Of a stretch of 64,000 bases of DNA, positions 22,716-35,817 are shown piece by piece. Source of the stretch: Bipolaris cookei (lineage: Eukaryota > Ascomycota > Dothideomycetes > Pleosporales > Pleosporaceae); the NCBI GenBank assembly GCA_002286855.1, contig NRSV01000071.1, positions 1-64,000 on the forward strand, given 5' to 3'. Made by a program: the position numbers and the translations under genes. How positions within the stretch are numbered: the first letter of the stretch is position 1; every line of letters starts with the position of its first letter. A model generated the notes under the pieces. It worked only from the letters and a program-made list of their open reading frames with translations. It was not told the DNA's origin and made no database searches.

Positions 22716-25588
22716 CTAAGCGTGATGCGGCTTCTTCTCTCGCTCCTCAAGCTCTTTGACATATTTGACAAACATTTTCTTGTGAACCTAGATGTTTTGT
22801 TAGTGTCAAGCTACTAGGCAATAGTTGAAATCTATCACTCACCAGACCAGCGTATTTGCCATCCTTAAGAACACAGATATAACGCAGTCCAAGCTTGACA
22901 AAGCACTCATAAACGAGATCCATGGGTGAATGAGCATCCAATGCTACAGGGGCAGGATCAATATATGGGGTAAAATCACTCGGGTCGTACGCTTCTTGCT
23001 CTTCCTCGTCGTGGGGTTCCCGTCCTGCCGCCCAGTCTACCCGTGGGGACATTAGGCAGAGCGTGTTTTCTTCATTTTCAAGCTTGTCGAGAGCGAACTC
23101 CAGATCTGGTGCAGGGATTAGGCCAACAAGGATGCCGTTCTTGACAATCGACAAGCCACCATCTAGTTCACCAGCCATCTGTAGGGCGCGCTGCTTTGCA
23201 CGCAGCTCTACTGCAGGAATTAGGGAATCCTCTGAAATGTCGATTACATGGTCATTTTTCGATCCAGGAGTGATGTCACCCAACTCGGAGGTGAAGATTG
23301 GTCGGACTTTGTTGTCAAGGAATGGGTATGAGTTCATGTCTGTCAGAAGGTCGTAGATGCTGAGCGGCTCGATAGCATCCGCTACCCACTTGGAGACAAG
23401 AATACCCAGAGAAAAGGGCAGTACATGATCCAAGCTGCCGGTGAGTTCAAAAAGAATGACAGCCAAAGTAATGCTGAGACGAGTAACGCCAGTCATAGTT
23501 GCTCCAGCTGCTACTAAGGCGTAGACACCCGGAACGACACAGGAACCTGGAGGGCCGTCCGGAGAGCACTCACTGAAAATGCCGAGATGACTAAACCGGA
23601 GAGCAACAAGCTGGACGGTGTGCCCAATGAAGCGTCCGGCGAGACCACCGACAACCATGGAAGGTACGTAGATACCGGCTGGCACTTTTATTCCAAACGT
23701 GACTACGGTCAAGCTGGCTTTGATAAGGAACGCGATGAACAAGAGTTTGAGCACCCCAGGAATATGCTCAACAGTCGGGCATAGGCCGTCGCCCATGTCA
23801 GTGTAAGTATCGCAGGGACTGGCTAGCTCAAACAGGAGTTCAGTAACAGGAAGCTTGGTGTAACGGTTCCAGAAGCTAATCAGACCCGTAACGAGCGCAA
23901 CAAGGAAGACCTCGAGAAGAGGATGTTTTTTGATGATGGGTATGCGACGGAATGTGCGTGCCCAGATGCGAGATGCTTTGATAAAAAGGGCCCCCAAGAC
24001 GCCACCAATTGCACCGGTAAATATAAATGATGCGAGTTCGAAGAATTTCCAGTCCAAGTGGTATCGCACCTCGAAAAGCACAATCTTCTTGGTTCCGTAT
24101 GGATCAAGAAACTTGAGTGATAGAGCAGCCGCCTAGCGGAAAATTAGCCTAGCCGTGATGATTGAACAATGCACCTACAATGCAGCAAAAGAAGGTGCGG
24201 AAAAGCGTCTTTGATGGGAAGTAATAGCTAACTTCCTCAAGACTGAAAAGCACGCCACCAATAGGTGCACCAAACGCAACAGCCACACCACTAGCAGCAC
24301 TTGCGCTCAGGATTTCCCTGCGCTTGCCATCGTTGTTACTGTACTTGGAAAAAATACGGCAGACAATGTTGCCAATACATGTGGCAATATGGACATAGGG
24401 ACCTTCTTTGCCGAGGCTGAGGCCTGATGCGACACTAAGAATAAGGGCGAGGGTCTTGATGACGAGGGTGCGTACACCAAGGTAACCGTGAAGGACAAAG
24501 CCACTTAGAATGACTTTGACTTCAGCCACACCACTACCGGCAGCAGAATAGTAGACCATGGGAGGTCGGGCCTGCACCTCTTGAAACCTGGATTCAGGGC
24601 TGGTGCTGCGCTTGCGGTCATCATCGTCATCGTCGGAAAATCTTCGAACTTCTGCGCCAAGGTTCTCGTCTAGCGTAGAGAGCGAAATGGCGGATGGGAT
24701 GACGGTCTTTGTGGTAAGGGTGAGCAGACACGAGGCCATGGAGAGCAGCACAACGGAAAAGACAAAGAAACCATACTGTGTCTGCACGACATCCAGCCTG
24801 TCTGTGCGGACGGCCTCAGACCAATGGACCCATTTGTCGCATATCGAAGCGCCGTCACAACATTTCTTGTGACTCTTTGTCCAGCCAACCGAACAGTATC
24901 CCTGCTTCAGGTCGAAGAGCGTTGTCTCAGTCGTGTTGACGAGATAGGCACAGACGGCGGTGAGGACACCGATAATGGCGACCAGGATCCAGCCCTGAGC
25001 ACCGTCGAACCAAGCCGCGAGACGGCCCCTGATGTCCTTCCTGCTCCGCAGTGCTTTAACACGGTATGCGTCGGCGATGTTGTCGTGGACCCAGTCGGTG
25101 GAGGTGAACTGGTCATACCACACGCGGTCGTCCTGGAAGATGGCTGCTTTTGCCGAGTGCATGCTCTGCTCGAGTCCGTGGCCTCGCTCGCCCAGCGCAT
25201 TCACGAGACGCTGGCTGAACGTGTGGCCGCCGGTGAGGGAGCCTCGTCTGCTGGAGCGTATGCGCGAAGTGGTGGGCAATTGGCTGTTGTTACGCGTCAT
25301 GCCTGGACGCGGGGTACCAGGCGTGGTGCCCGGGAGGCTCTTGTAGGATCTGGAAGAACGCAGATGGGGCAGGCCCAGCAACGAGGTCCGCTCGTTGACG
25401 CTCTCTCTGGACCTGGCGAGGTCCGTGTCCGAAGCTCGCATATGCCTCATGGCGCTGAAGGTGAGGGTTGGCGACGTGGGAGTTGTGCTGCTGTATGTGT
25501 CATGGCTCTCGCCCTGGTCGGCAGAGCCCTGGGCGTGGCCGGCATCATAGTCGTCGACGCTGTGATATGAGTGCGTCGACTTGGGCAT
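22716..25588 (-). CDS. CLC chloride channel / chloride-proton antiporter
   Basis: Exons on the minus strand: 25588..24179, 24132..22843, 22787..22716 (923 aa). Introns of 46 and 55 nt keep phase 0. A Ser-rich cytosolic N-terminus of about 190 residues precedes the membrane domain. CLC filter motifs are GSGVAEVK (near residue 350), GKEGPYVH (near 390, with the gating glutamate) and GAPIGGVLFSLEEVSYYFP, where the second Glu of SLEE aligns with the proton glutamate of exchangers. Both glutamates present argue for 2Cl-/H+ exchange, as in CLC-3/4/5 and yeast Gef1, probably in Golgi/endosome/vacuole membranes. The C-terminus carries a CBS pair. It is divergent from the esterase gene. Confidence 0.95.
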
Positions 25589-26345
25589 GGCGGCGGCGCA
25601 GGAGGGGGTGGAGGTGAAGGAGGTGGAGAGGGAGGTGGAGAGGGAAGGGGAAGTTACAGGACGGGCAAGGGCAGCGTATTATTAGTAGTGAGGTCAGTTT
25701 GAGACATGTCGCCGAGCGGCCGCACTATCATGGTCATCTGGAAGAGTGATGGCGGTGTCACGATGGATATGTTATGGCTGGGCAGCATGGCCCCCATCCC
25801 CACCCGGCTGCGGATCTTCACCACGACGGTTGCGAGGGGGGCTTCATGGTCGAGTATCTGCCTGGCGCCACGGCACAATGACGGGTTTCCACACTGGATG
25901 CGGCATGCCGGGGGTATCGGCAGCGACGCGACTCAGCGAGGACAGGCAAAAGCAGACGGGGGTGTGTGGCAGGACTCTGCCCATGTGTAGGAGAATGTGT
26001 AGTAGGATGTACCATGGCAGCATGCAACTGGCGGTAGGCGCGTGCCATGTGATTATCTGGGTTGCGCGCGAGGGGCGGCAACTTGCAGGGAACGGGCACC
26101 TAGGAGCCGCTAACCCATGGTCACCCAGGCGAACATTGGCTTTTTTTGCCTGTCTACGTATGAGTTGATCGCACGCCATTGTTCACGCCCAGCCAAGCGC
26201 CTCTTCCACTGGTGGCCTCGCATTATCGCGTCTGCATCTGTGCAACGCAGGAACAGTTGTTGCTGATACTGCTAATCGTCTGCGTACACCCATACGTACA
26301 TACATACAGACATACTACATACTTTTCTGCCTTTCGGTGCTCATC
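25589..26345. promoter_or_regulatory. Divergent promoter region, CLC / esterase
   Basis: A 757-bp gap between outward-facing genes. Near the CLC start lies a GGAGGTGGAGAGG-type purine-rich repeat (about 25601-25650), probably in its 5' leader. Near the esterase a CATA-rich segment (about 26290-26325) precedes the start. No specific factor site assigned. Confidence 0.5.
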
Positions 26346-27533
26346 ATGGTGAGTGCCCCTCTCATCTGTCTGCCATCTCGTCTCGTCTCGGCTGTGTATT
26401 GACTCGCACAGTCTGCCCTCTATGAACAATTCTTTTTGCTCGGTGACAGCATCACCCAGGACTCCTTTTCCCAGGAACGGGGGTTTGCATTTGCCGCAAC
26501 TCTCCAAGCCGGTCAGTCCACATGGCTCGATTGCTGTATTTCCTTTGACTTTACCCCCCATCCTCCAGCCAACAACCTTTGTTTGCGTTGCGGGACGGAC
26601 ATGCAATGCAATGCTTGGTGACAAAAAAGCGAGTGTGTGGATATGGTGCGCGTGCATGCTGACCAACCCCCCTCGCTCAGCATACATAAGGCGACTCGAC
26701 GTGGTCAACCGAGGCTTCAGGTAGCATGCTCACTGCCAGCTGTTGCAACGGGCGCTGATGTCATAGAGCGGGTACAACACTCGTCAAGCTCTCCAGATCT
26801 TACCGGCTATCGTGCCACCCCCGAGTCACGCCAAGATTCGGTTCATGGTATTATTTCCACCATGTCCACATCATGTGATATCATTGTTGACAGCGCAGAC
26901 CGTCTTCTTTGGCGCAAACGATGCCTCGCTGCCAGAGGCTCCCAACAAGCAGCACATTCCGCTGGATGAGTTCAAGGCCAACCTGCGCGCCATAGTCTCC
27001 CACCCTTGCATACACGCTCACGCTCCTCGCATCATCCTCGTGGCGCCTCCCCCGATCAACGAGCACTTGTGGTGGCCCAGAGACCAGTCTAGTGGGTATG
27101 CCACAGTCTCGCGATTGGCCGAGACCACCAAGATCTATGCCGATACAGTCGTCCAACTAGGCATTGAGCTGCATCTCCCGGTACTCAACTTGTGGAAAGC
27201 ATTCATGTTACGGACTGACTTCAACGTCGATGCGTGGAAGCTCGGAGACCACGTACCTGGTTCCTTGGCACTGCCCCCGAGCGACGCATTGGCCAAGCTC
27301 ATGTACGATGGTACGTCTACTCGGCGCATTTTGAACATATGGCAAGGGTACTGATAGCATCGCCAGGCCTACACATGAACCCGGCAGGCTACCAAGTCCT
27401 CTACGACGAGTTGATCAACGTCATTTCACACAATTGGCCCGACCAACTGCCAAACAAACTCCCCATGGTTCTGCCGCCATGGAACGATGAAGTTGCTTGG
27501 AAAGCATGGAAGAATGATCATGTAGTCGTATAA
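26346..27533 (+). CDS. SGNH/GDSL esterase, isoamyl-acetate hydrolase (Iah1) type
   Basis: CDS join 26346..26348, 26412..26511, 26681..26720, 26769..26847, 26899..27310, 27367..27533 (266 aa). All phases close. Exon 1 is the ATG codon alone, followed by GTGAGT. SGNH blocks are: block I LLGDSITQ with the catalytic Ser; block II VVNRGFSGYNTRQ with the oxyanion Gly; block III VFFGANDAS with Asn; block V DGLHMNPAGYQ with Asp and His. This matches yeast Iah1, a cytosolic hydrolase of short-chain acetate esters. Five introns in an 800-nt message is dense for the window. The block motifs straddle the splice junctions, which supports the model. Confidence 0.92.
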
Positions 27534-28287
27534 AAAAAATAGAGACCCTGGGGCCATCCACCACCTTTTACTACACATACATCTAACTAAGTACATAATA
27601 CACAACTGTGCCCATGCAGCCGTCCACAGCGGGCAGTGGGCGGGGGTGCTCTGGGGAATACGGGATGCGCGTCTGGACCAATCGGACCTGAGCCGTAACT
27701 CCGGGAGGCAGGTGCTTAGCGGCGTAGCCTCGAATGAACCTCATAGTACTAGCATCGTACTGAACGTACGCAAATACACACCATCACAAACACTCGAGCT
27801 TGACACTTCACTTGTGCTTGCAAACACGGTAGATTCCTTCGCCTTTTGTTCTCGTCATCTTCTCAAGATTCTCCTGATTGCTGGCATATGCACGTTGGGT
27901 GCTGATACATTCCGCTCCAAACACTTCTTGACTAGTCCCCTTGGCCAACCGTCGCCGCTTGCTCTCTACATTCACCGACTTCGCCCTAGGCCAGTTTGTA
28001 CATCGTCGTGATTTCTTACGCCCACGTAACCCAATAAATCCACGCCCCAACTACTCCAACATTGTTGCATCTTCGCCGCTGCTTCGTCACCGCTACCCGA
28101 TCGAGCCTCTCGCCTACACCAGATATAAGACAACCACACACCCACTATTACACATACACACACACGAGCCAGATACATACGAGCTGAGGAGAAGCAGTCG
28201 TTCGGCGCTCGTCGGTAGGCCAGCGCCTACGGGAAGGTCGGGCTCTCTTTACTGCGCACGCTGCTAGGGCATCAGACGGCCGGGGGT
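27534..28287. other. Intergenic / promoter of the retropepsin-like gene
   Basis: C/T-rich sequence with ACACAC runs near 28150. It is the probable 5' leader of the next gene. No open frame with domain features. Confidence 0.5.
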
Positions 28288-30099
28288 ATGGATCCCCAGA
28301 GCGTAGCTTTCCAGCCGCGCGACGATCTCTGGCGCTTCCAGAGCGAGATGCTTCGAGTACAAGAGAGCCAGGCCGAACTTGCTGACCGTGTCGCCCGTTT
28401 GGAGCGTAAGCACGACGACGACTCACGTCTGAAGAACGTTTGGGGGACTTCGTCGCCTTTCCCTTCAGTCCTGGGCGGAACCCCACAGCAAGGTACTGAA
28501 CCAAACTCGTTGCTGTTACTGCAAGCTTAATACGTGACAGGGCCCTTGCAGCAGCCTAGTGCCGAACACTTTTCCAACTTTGACGGCCATTCCACCAACC
28601 TCATCGGTAACCTCCAGCTCGATGAAGACGAAGTCCCCCGCCGCGTAGGCGTCACATCGCGCGCCAACAGTGTCCGTTTCGATGAGACGGCAAACCACGG
28701 CCACTGGGCTCACGCGTCGCGGTCTTCGCTCGACCTGATACCCCGCACAGGCAGCGGCCTGGGTGGGCATGCCATGAGCGAACGCAGCTACTCGCACAAG
28801 TCGGACGGAAGGCAAAGCTCAGCTGGCCACTCGGTACACTCGATGGCATCTGGTCGAGCAAACAGTCTGACGAGCTTTGGGCCAACGACGCCTCAAGACG
28901 CCCCAGGACTGGCTCCTGGCTTGTTCATTTTGGGCTCTGTGCCTGCGATTATACGTTGCTGGCTCAATACTAACTTCAAGCACGATACTTTATTGTATGC
29001 AGCCGTGTGTTCGGGCTCATACACATCCTATCTGGACTTGCACCTTATCGAACATCTCGGCTTCCAAGACCAAGTCGTGCTCGACGACGACGGTCTTCGT
29101 AAGATCAAGTTGTCGGTCTACCTCCCCGAAGCCGTGCCGGTGTCGGCTTCTTCCCGGTCCACTAGCTCGGCACCACAACTTCCGTCGGTTGGCGTTAATT
29201 TCACTGTTGTTCAAGAGCATAATTCTGAAACCAACCCAAAAGCCGTTCAGATCTTTCTCGGCAGCGACATGCTCCGCGCACATAATGCCGACCTGTTGTT
29301 TTCATCTAGCCAACTAACCCTCTATGACGACGACCACAGCAAACTCCAGATACCTTTGGTTCGTCCGGAAGATGAACGCGCCTTCAAATCGTTACATGTT
29401 TCCAGTCGGACCTACGCCCCATCGGCCGAGCAAAGTAAGAGAGATGTGATGGCTGCCTCGACGCAACATCATTCAACAAGTGACGGTTCTGCTACATCTG
29501 CTGCCCACGATACTTTTCTTTCTACTGATAAGTCTACTGACACAGGCACGGCAACAAACTCGGAGGATGGTGGCTCGAGTGGGCGTATGAGTCTTGAGCA
29601 GCGTCCGCGTCTCGGCCTGTCACTATCAAATCGTCTAGAAGATGGAAATGCAGGGGAATCTGGAGTTGTCATTGGGGCGCCGCGCTCTACAGCATCTTCG
29701 GCCATCTGGAGCAACTGGCGGCGGGACCAAGCCGAGAAGGCTACAGCTACTGCTGGGCCGTTAGACTGGGCGAGCGTGGGTAAAACCACGAGCTCAAACC
29801 CCAGCTACCAACGACGCGATACGGGAATCAAGGTGCTGAAGCCGTCCAAGTCGTCAAGGACCATGTCGGGATCAAACTCGTCGCCTGCTACGGGCCAGTC
29901 ACGCTTCTTCGACGATGGCAAGCGAAGGTGCGAGACGGAGAGTGAGACAAGCAACAGCCAGGTACCGCTGCAGGCGAAGAGGACGGTGTCTGCAGACAAG
30001 GCAAAGGAGAATTATGGGACGGTGACGAAAACACGGTCAACCAATCCGGTGGGAGGGGCGTCTGCTTTTGCATGGCTGAACAGCGGCGGGTCAAAATAA
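28288..30099 (+). CDS. Conserved ascomycete protein with retropepsin-like domain
   Basis: CDS join 28288..28492, 28541..30099 (587 aa); the 48-nt intron is GTACTG...GACAG. An N-terminal coiled coil (about residues 12-45) leads into a Ser-rich linker with SYSHKSDGRQSSAGHS. A folded region of about 170 residues begins LAPGLFILGSVPAIIRCW and includes AAVCSGSYTSYLDLHLIEHLG and QIFLGSDMLRAHNADLLF. Those two segments resemble the active-site turn and the late LG-[SD]-x-L strand of retropepsin/Ddi1 aspartic proteases, but CSGS replaces the catalytic D-[ST]-G. The last 200 residues are disordered. As far as I recall, close relatives exist across Ascomycota without a tested role. A scaffold derived from a protease fold is an inference. 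Confidence 0.78.
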
Positions 30100-30333
30100 A
30101 AAGGGTGCAGGCATAGGCGTGGTGGCATAGTTTCCCCGTCGGCTCGAGCGAATAAAAGTAAATACCAGCAAGCGTCAATGTTGTATGGTGGTGTGGTGTG
30201 ATCAGATAGTGAAGCGTGAAACATGAGTAGGGAATGCAAGCGAGACAGGGGTGGTTGCTTCACTCGTGTCGCCAAGCTCGCTTATTGGCAAGGCTGAGTT
30301 TGTAGTGGGAGTGTACTAGAGTGACGACGGGCC
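30100..30333. other. Short intergenic region before the deubiquitinase gene
   Basis: Terminator of the upstream gene and leader of the USP gene; no other feature seen. Confidence 0.4.
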
Positions 30334-31035
30334 ATGGGAGTTGGAGTGCTCTCATTTTTCGCGGCGCATTGCACGGTAGCCCACGTCCTTCACCGCTGCG
30401 AAGCTCTCTCTCCCGTGAAGTACAGAGGATCAACTCGCTAGGCATCTTGGCCCAAGCGACGCGTTGCATACTACATACACATTGCTTGTCCGCCGTCTCG
30501 GCTGTCCCTTCACCGTATATCAATAGTCTGTCCAGGAGCTCGTCACGGGCTTCGCGGCAGGCCAGCGACTTCAAGACGGCCTCCACTAATAATAAGAAGC
30601 GGAAGATCGTGGTTCCGGCCAGAGACTCGCCAACCGCTAGGGACGACGGGCACTCGCCGCCGAATGTGGGCAGCGCTGGCGTAGTAGGCTCCCCTCGCTC
30701 CTCCCCGCAGCCTTCAGCATCACCACCACGCTACCTGCCACCGCACCTGCACGACGAGGTCCTGGTCGACGCCTCCGACTCGGCCTCCGCCTTTGCACGA
30801 GACAATAGCAACGGCGCCAGCTCGCCCAGCGAAGCCTACGCCAACCTGACCCTCGATAGCCAGGAGGCCTCCATCACCGACCTCGACCGCACCCGCGCTG
30901 CCGAACAACTGCCCTCTGCCTCGCGGCCCCTGCCCCGCGCCTCCTCGCCCGCTAAGCGCTCTCATTCAGACATGGACGACAAGCCCGACCCCAGCTCTAC
31001 TCCCCGCAACATCAAGCCGCTGTCCGCAGGCCCAT

Positions 31036-31069
<34 letters not shown>

Positions 31070-34000
31070 ACGCAGTGCGCGTGCGACATCGGTAGACATG
31101 GCCGACACGCCCAACAGCGGCACCTTTGATGCCGATGGCCAGGTCCCGGCCTCGTCGCCCACCATCACCGCCGCCACCGACGCCTCGCCCCAGGCCCAGC
31201 TGCCCAGCATAGACGAGCAGGTGACTCGCGTCATGGGCATGATGAACAGTGAGCCTCTGGTCGACCGCCAGGAGGGCTACATCATTTCAGAGCGGTGGCT
31301 AGAGCGTGTCTGGGCAAGGACGTCGGAGAACGTGAGCAGGCCGCAGGACTTTAGCAAGGAAGCGACCCAGGGTCCCGTGGGGCCCGTCGACAATTCGCAC
31401 CTGGTCGACACGGAATTGCTGCAAGAGGACCTGGCCGACCAACGCGGCGAAGACTTCATTCCGCTGAGTAAAGCTGCGACACTTGGCCAGGACTTTGAGG
31501 TTCTCCCGCGTAAGGCGTGGGAGCTGGTCCTCAGCTGGTATGGACTCAACAAGGGCAGTCCGGTCATACGGCGGTACGCCCATAACACCGTTCCCGGTCA
31601 AGCGAGCGAGGATATTTCATACGAGCTCCACCCTCCTGTTATTACTATCCGCAAAGTGCGAAAGTCAGCAAATCCCGCCGATAACTCCAAGTTGGCGGAG
31701 AAAATTGTCGCCAGCCGCTACGAGAGCTTCATCACCTTTCTCGAAGCCGCCAAAAAGGCTGTAGGGATCGACTTGAACAACAAGGTTCGTATATGGAGGA
31801 TTCTCTCTACCGCGCCTATAGACAAGCCCCAGCCGTCCCAACCATCCGGCATACTCACTCCAGACGCATCACCCCGCAACGGTTCGCCGGTCGCTTCCAT
31901 GGGCGTTCAACGGCCTTCTCTTGTTATGGATGTCGCAAGTTTCAACGCGCTTGCGTATGGGTTGGAGCGTGAGCTAGTCACGGGCAAGGATGAGAAGGCC
32001 AACGAGACTTACAACGAGTCTCTCACTCTGGCCGATGCTGGTCTCACACAAGACCAAATAATCATTCTTGAGGAACACGACGAGAAGGGAGAGTACATTT
32101 CCGATACGACCAAAGAGGCGTCCAAAAACAAGGCTGGCGCTGCAGCAAGTAAGGGTCTCCAAAGCACCACCACCAGCGGGAGGAACACACCCACGGGTGG
32201 TCCCCTAACGCGCGGAAGGAAGCAGAATGGCAAAGTGCGTGGCCATGTCGGCTTGACAAATCTCGGCAATACTTGTTATATGAATTCAGCCCTTCAGTGT
32301 CTGAGGAGCGTCGAGGAGCTGAGCATGTACTTTCTGAGTAATAAATGGAAAGAAGAGGTCAACGTCGACAATCCCATAGGACACAAGGGCGTCATCGCAA
32401 AGTCGTACGCTTCACTGTTGAGCGCCATCTATAGCCTCGACAACAACTCTTCCATCTCGCCAAAGGACTTCAAGCAGAAGCTTGGAAGAGCCAACAGCCT
32501 ATTCTCCGGTTACGGTCAGCAAGATTCTCAAGAGTTCGTCAGCTGGTTGGTGGATGCATTGCATGAGGATCTCAACAGGATACACAAAAAGCCATACCGG
32601 GAAAACCCAGATTCAGAAGATAACACCTATCGTGACCCAGAGGCTGTCAAGAAGCTCGGCGAGATTTATCGAGATAATCACCGCGCCCGAAACAATTCTG
32701 TGGCGATGGATCTGTTTAGCGGGTTTTACAAGAACACCATGGTCTGTCCAGACTGTGAGAAAGTCAGCATAACATTTGACCCCTACAGCCAACTCACCCT
32801 ACAATTGCCCATAGAGCAGACTTGGACTCACACTATCACATACGTGCCGCTTTATGGAAAGCCCTATCAGCTTGAGGTTGACATTGACAAGAATGCGACC
32901 ATCAAAACACTAAAAGAGTTCGTTGGTAAACGTGGCGGCGGCGTCCCAGCTAACCGCATAATGGCGTCTGAGCTTTATAGCCACAAGTTCTATCGTCACC
33001 TGGAGGATTCCCTTACTGTATCTGAGTCGAACATTGGAGCGAGGGATGACATTTATTTCTACGAACTCGACATGGCACCAAGCAATTGGCCTGCTCCCAA
33101 AAAGAAGGGGTCAAAGTACAAGACGATGCTTTCCCAATCTTCCGACGAAGAGATCCCAGACACCGCTTCGCCGCTGCATGACCGCATCGTAGTCCCTCTT
33201 TTCCATCGCAGCCCCAGTGTATCTGCTTATAGATCCACGAGCACTGGTATGGCTCTTTGGCCAAGTTTCATCGTTCTGACAAGAGACGAAGTGAGGGATT
33301 ACGACGCGATTTTCAGAAAGGTGCTGGCAAGGGTTGCGCAGATGACCACACGGAAGATACTCAGTGAGCTCAGTGGATCAGATCAGTCACAATCTGGTTC
33401 TGATGTTGTGTTAACAACAGAAGAAGATGCTTCGCCGAACGACCCTCAAGTCAAGGATGGCTCTGTGGAAGGTGAAGACATGGTCGAGGTGACAATGACG
33501 GACGCCAAAGAAACTCCTTCCGCTCAGAGCAATGATACCAATCAGATCCCAGAAGTGCTGCGTCCGGGTAGCTATATCCACCCCGAATTCAGGTACGTCA
33601 AACTACTCAAGGGGTCGGGTATTTGGTAACTAACACACGACAGGCAACTGTTTGAAATGAAACACACTAGGAAGAGTAATGAGGTTGTAACCACTGGATG
33701 GAGTACATTGGATCACAATCGCGCATGTGAGCCCATTTCGAAGCGTATCCGGGTACCACCATCACGAGAAGAGTCCGTCCAGTCATCTGTCGGTGGAAGC
33801 GAGCCTACGTCAAGTGATGAAGATGAAGACGCTTCACAGTCGACGATTGTCGATGCCGATCCCGTGGTTGACACGATAAATGTGAGCAGCGACGAGGAAA
33901 TGCAATCGGTCGAGCCAGAAACGACAGAGTTTGCACGATCCGGTCGCCAAAACAAGAAGAAGAGCAAGAAGGCACGCAAGCATGAGCGGAAAATCGAGCG

Positions 34001-35422
34001 AAAAAATAAGAATAATAAGAACTTCAAGAACCGCAAAGGAGGCAGAGTACCCGAACAGCCCAATTATCCAGACGACCCTGATGATGAAGCTGATGACCGT
34101 TTGATCCGCATGGGTGAGGGCATTGTCCTAGACTGGACTTCGGAGGCTATTGATGCTTTGTTTGGCGGTACTTCGGATGATGACCCTCGAGGCGCCGACG
34201 TCATCAAGTCGATTGAGGTTTTTGACGATCCTGAGATTCGAGACAAGAAAGCCAAACGTGCAGCTCGTAGAAAGAACGGCATCAATCTGGACGAGTGCTT
34301 TACAGAATCGTCAAAGAGCGAAGTACTCTCTGAGGATAATGCATGGTATTGCAGCCGGTGCAAAGAATTACGTCGTGCAACAAAGACGTTGGAAATTTGG
34401 ACCGTTCCTGACATACTCATCATACACCTCAAGCGTTTTAGTGGTCACCGAACATTCCGAGATAAGATTGAGGATTTAGTTGATTTTCCAGTTGAAGGAC
34501 TGGACCTTTCTGGCAAAGTCGGTTACCCAGAAGGCAAGGATCTTACCTACGACCTTTTCGCCGTTGACAATCACTACGGTGGGCTTGGAGGAGGCCACTA
34601 CACAGCCACTGCTCAAAATTTCTTCGACAAGCAGTGGTATGACTACAACGGTGAGCAATTTTGTCTTATCCCCAAGTCACGCAAGATTTAAAAAGTGTTT
34701 TAATATTATCATGACAGAAGCTAACTTTATCAGACTCAATTGTCTCTCGTTGTGACTCTGGTCAAAAGGCCGTTTCGAGAGCCGCGTACTTGCTTTTTTA
34801 CCGCCGTCGCTCGCCTGTCCCTTTAGGCCCTCCAGAGCTTCAGAGGGTGGTAACCGCCGACGTCAGCAACCCCGACTCTGACGACGAAAACAATACGGAT
34901 GCGGACGATCAGCAGGCCCGCTCCCGCTCACCGGCGGGAAACGGCTTGCGCCTCGGCGATTCGTCCCGCAATGGGTCGTCGAGCGCTGGCGCAGTCGGAG
35001 CGGGAGCCGCAGCCCTGCGCGGGGATGGCTTTCAGCGTTCAGCAGCCGGGAGCCGTCAAAAGAGCGGAGCCGCAGCCGCGAACCTGAGTGACGACGACGA
35101 TCTTCCCCCATATGCTGACGAAGACGAAGGATTTGTGGAAGACTCGTACAGCAACAATCCTTGGGCTACCGACAACGACCAGCCAATGTGGAGCTTCAAT
35201 GCGCTGAGCGACAACGCCGCTCGCAACGATAACGACTCAGATACTGGCGGTGTAGTGTCTGACACGGGCGCAGCATCAACGGGTGATGGCATGGAATTGA
35301 GTGATAGGCTTTTGGAAGATTTTGGTGACGACGAGCCCGTCAAGGGAGGATGGGGTGGTGTTGCCACACCCGTCACGCAACAGGACGATGAGGTTGCCGA
35401 GATTCGGCTAATTGGCGATTGA
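30334..35422 (+). CDS. Ubiquitin-specific protease, DUSP-USP type (USP4/15, Ubp12 class)
   Basis: Proposed CDS join 30334..30375, 30426..33592, 33644..34650, 34734..35422 (1,634 aa). The first exon is uncertain, because the big frame has no in-frame ATG before 30972. Order: disordered N-terminus with a QA repeat (near 31040), DUSP domain (about 31220-31600, LVDRQEGYIISERWLERVW), ubiquitin-like segment, catalytic Cys box (LTNLGNTCYMNSALQC, about 32252-32300), long Lys-rich insertion inside the catalytic domain, His box (HYGGLGGGHYTA), and acidic tail. Splicing 34651-34733 replaces an early stop and continues SIVSRCDSG...AYLLFYRRR, the family's conserved end. It is a cysteine protease removing ubiquitin from substrates. 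Confidence 0.9.
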
Positions 35423-35817
35423 TTGATGAAAAGGATGCATTCACTGGACTTTAAAAACTAGACGAAACATGATTGACGCCAAGAGGACCATGATGTTGAT
35501 ATTTGGGGGTTATGGTGGAACTGACGCAAAGAGGCGTTTTTTGCATAGCATCTGTAGGCGCGGGTCAGGCGTATCAATTGAGCATGCATTGCTTCTCGAC
35601 ATTTAGTGTTGTCGTACCTTAAAAGTGTGGGACAGTAGATATGTGTTGCTGCCGCAATACTCATATTACAAAGGGGTTCTGGTTCTTGTCATTATTTTCT
35701 TTTGGCTTCTCCCAACTCGCTGAAATCATGATACAAACAGATGTGACTCGACATTGAGTATCTAATCCAACACAATCTCAATCCTAGAATCATAAAAGAA
35801 AAAAACGCAAACATATC
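35423..35817. other. Convergent 3' flanks, nothing recognised
   Basis: Space between the tail-to-tail USP and hydrophobic-protein genes; presumably two terminators. No gene. Confidence 0.5.

Noticed and set aside
24824..25570. 248-codon plus-strand frame
   Set aside because: Antisense shadow of the CLC N-terminal exon, caused by GC-rich codon composition.
33657..34691. Separate gene for the C-terminal half of the deubiquitinase
   Set aside because: A 51-nt GT-AG intron joins it in phase to the upstream exon, and the USP Cys and His boxes need each other.
34690..34790. Stop codon at 34689-34691 as the true end of the deubiquitinase
   Set aside because: Splicing 34651-34733 continues a conserved family ending in phase, so the stop lies inside an intron.
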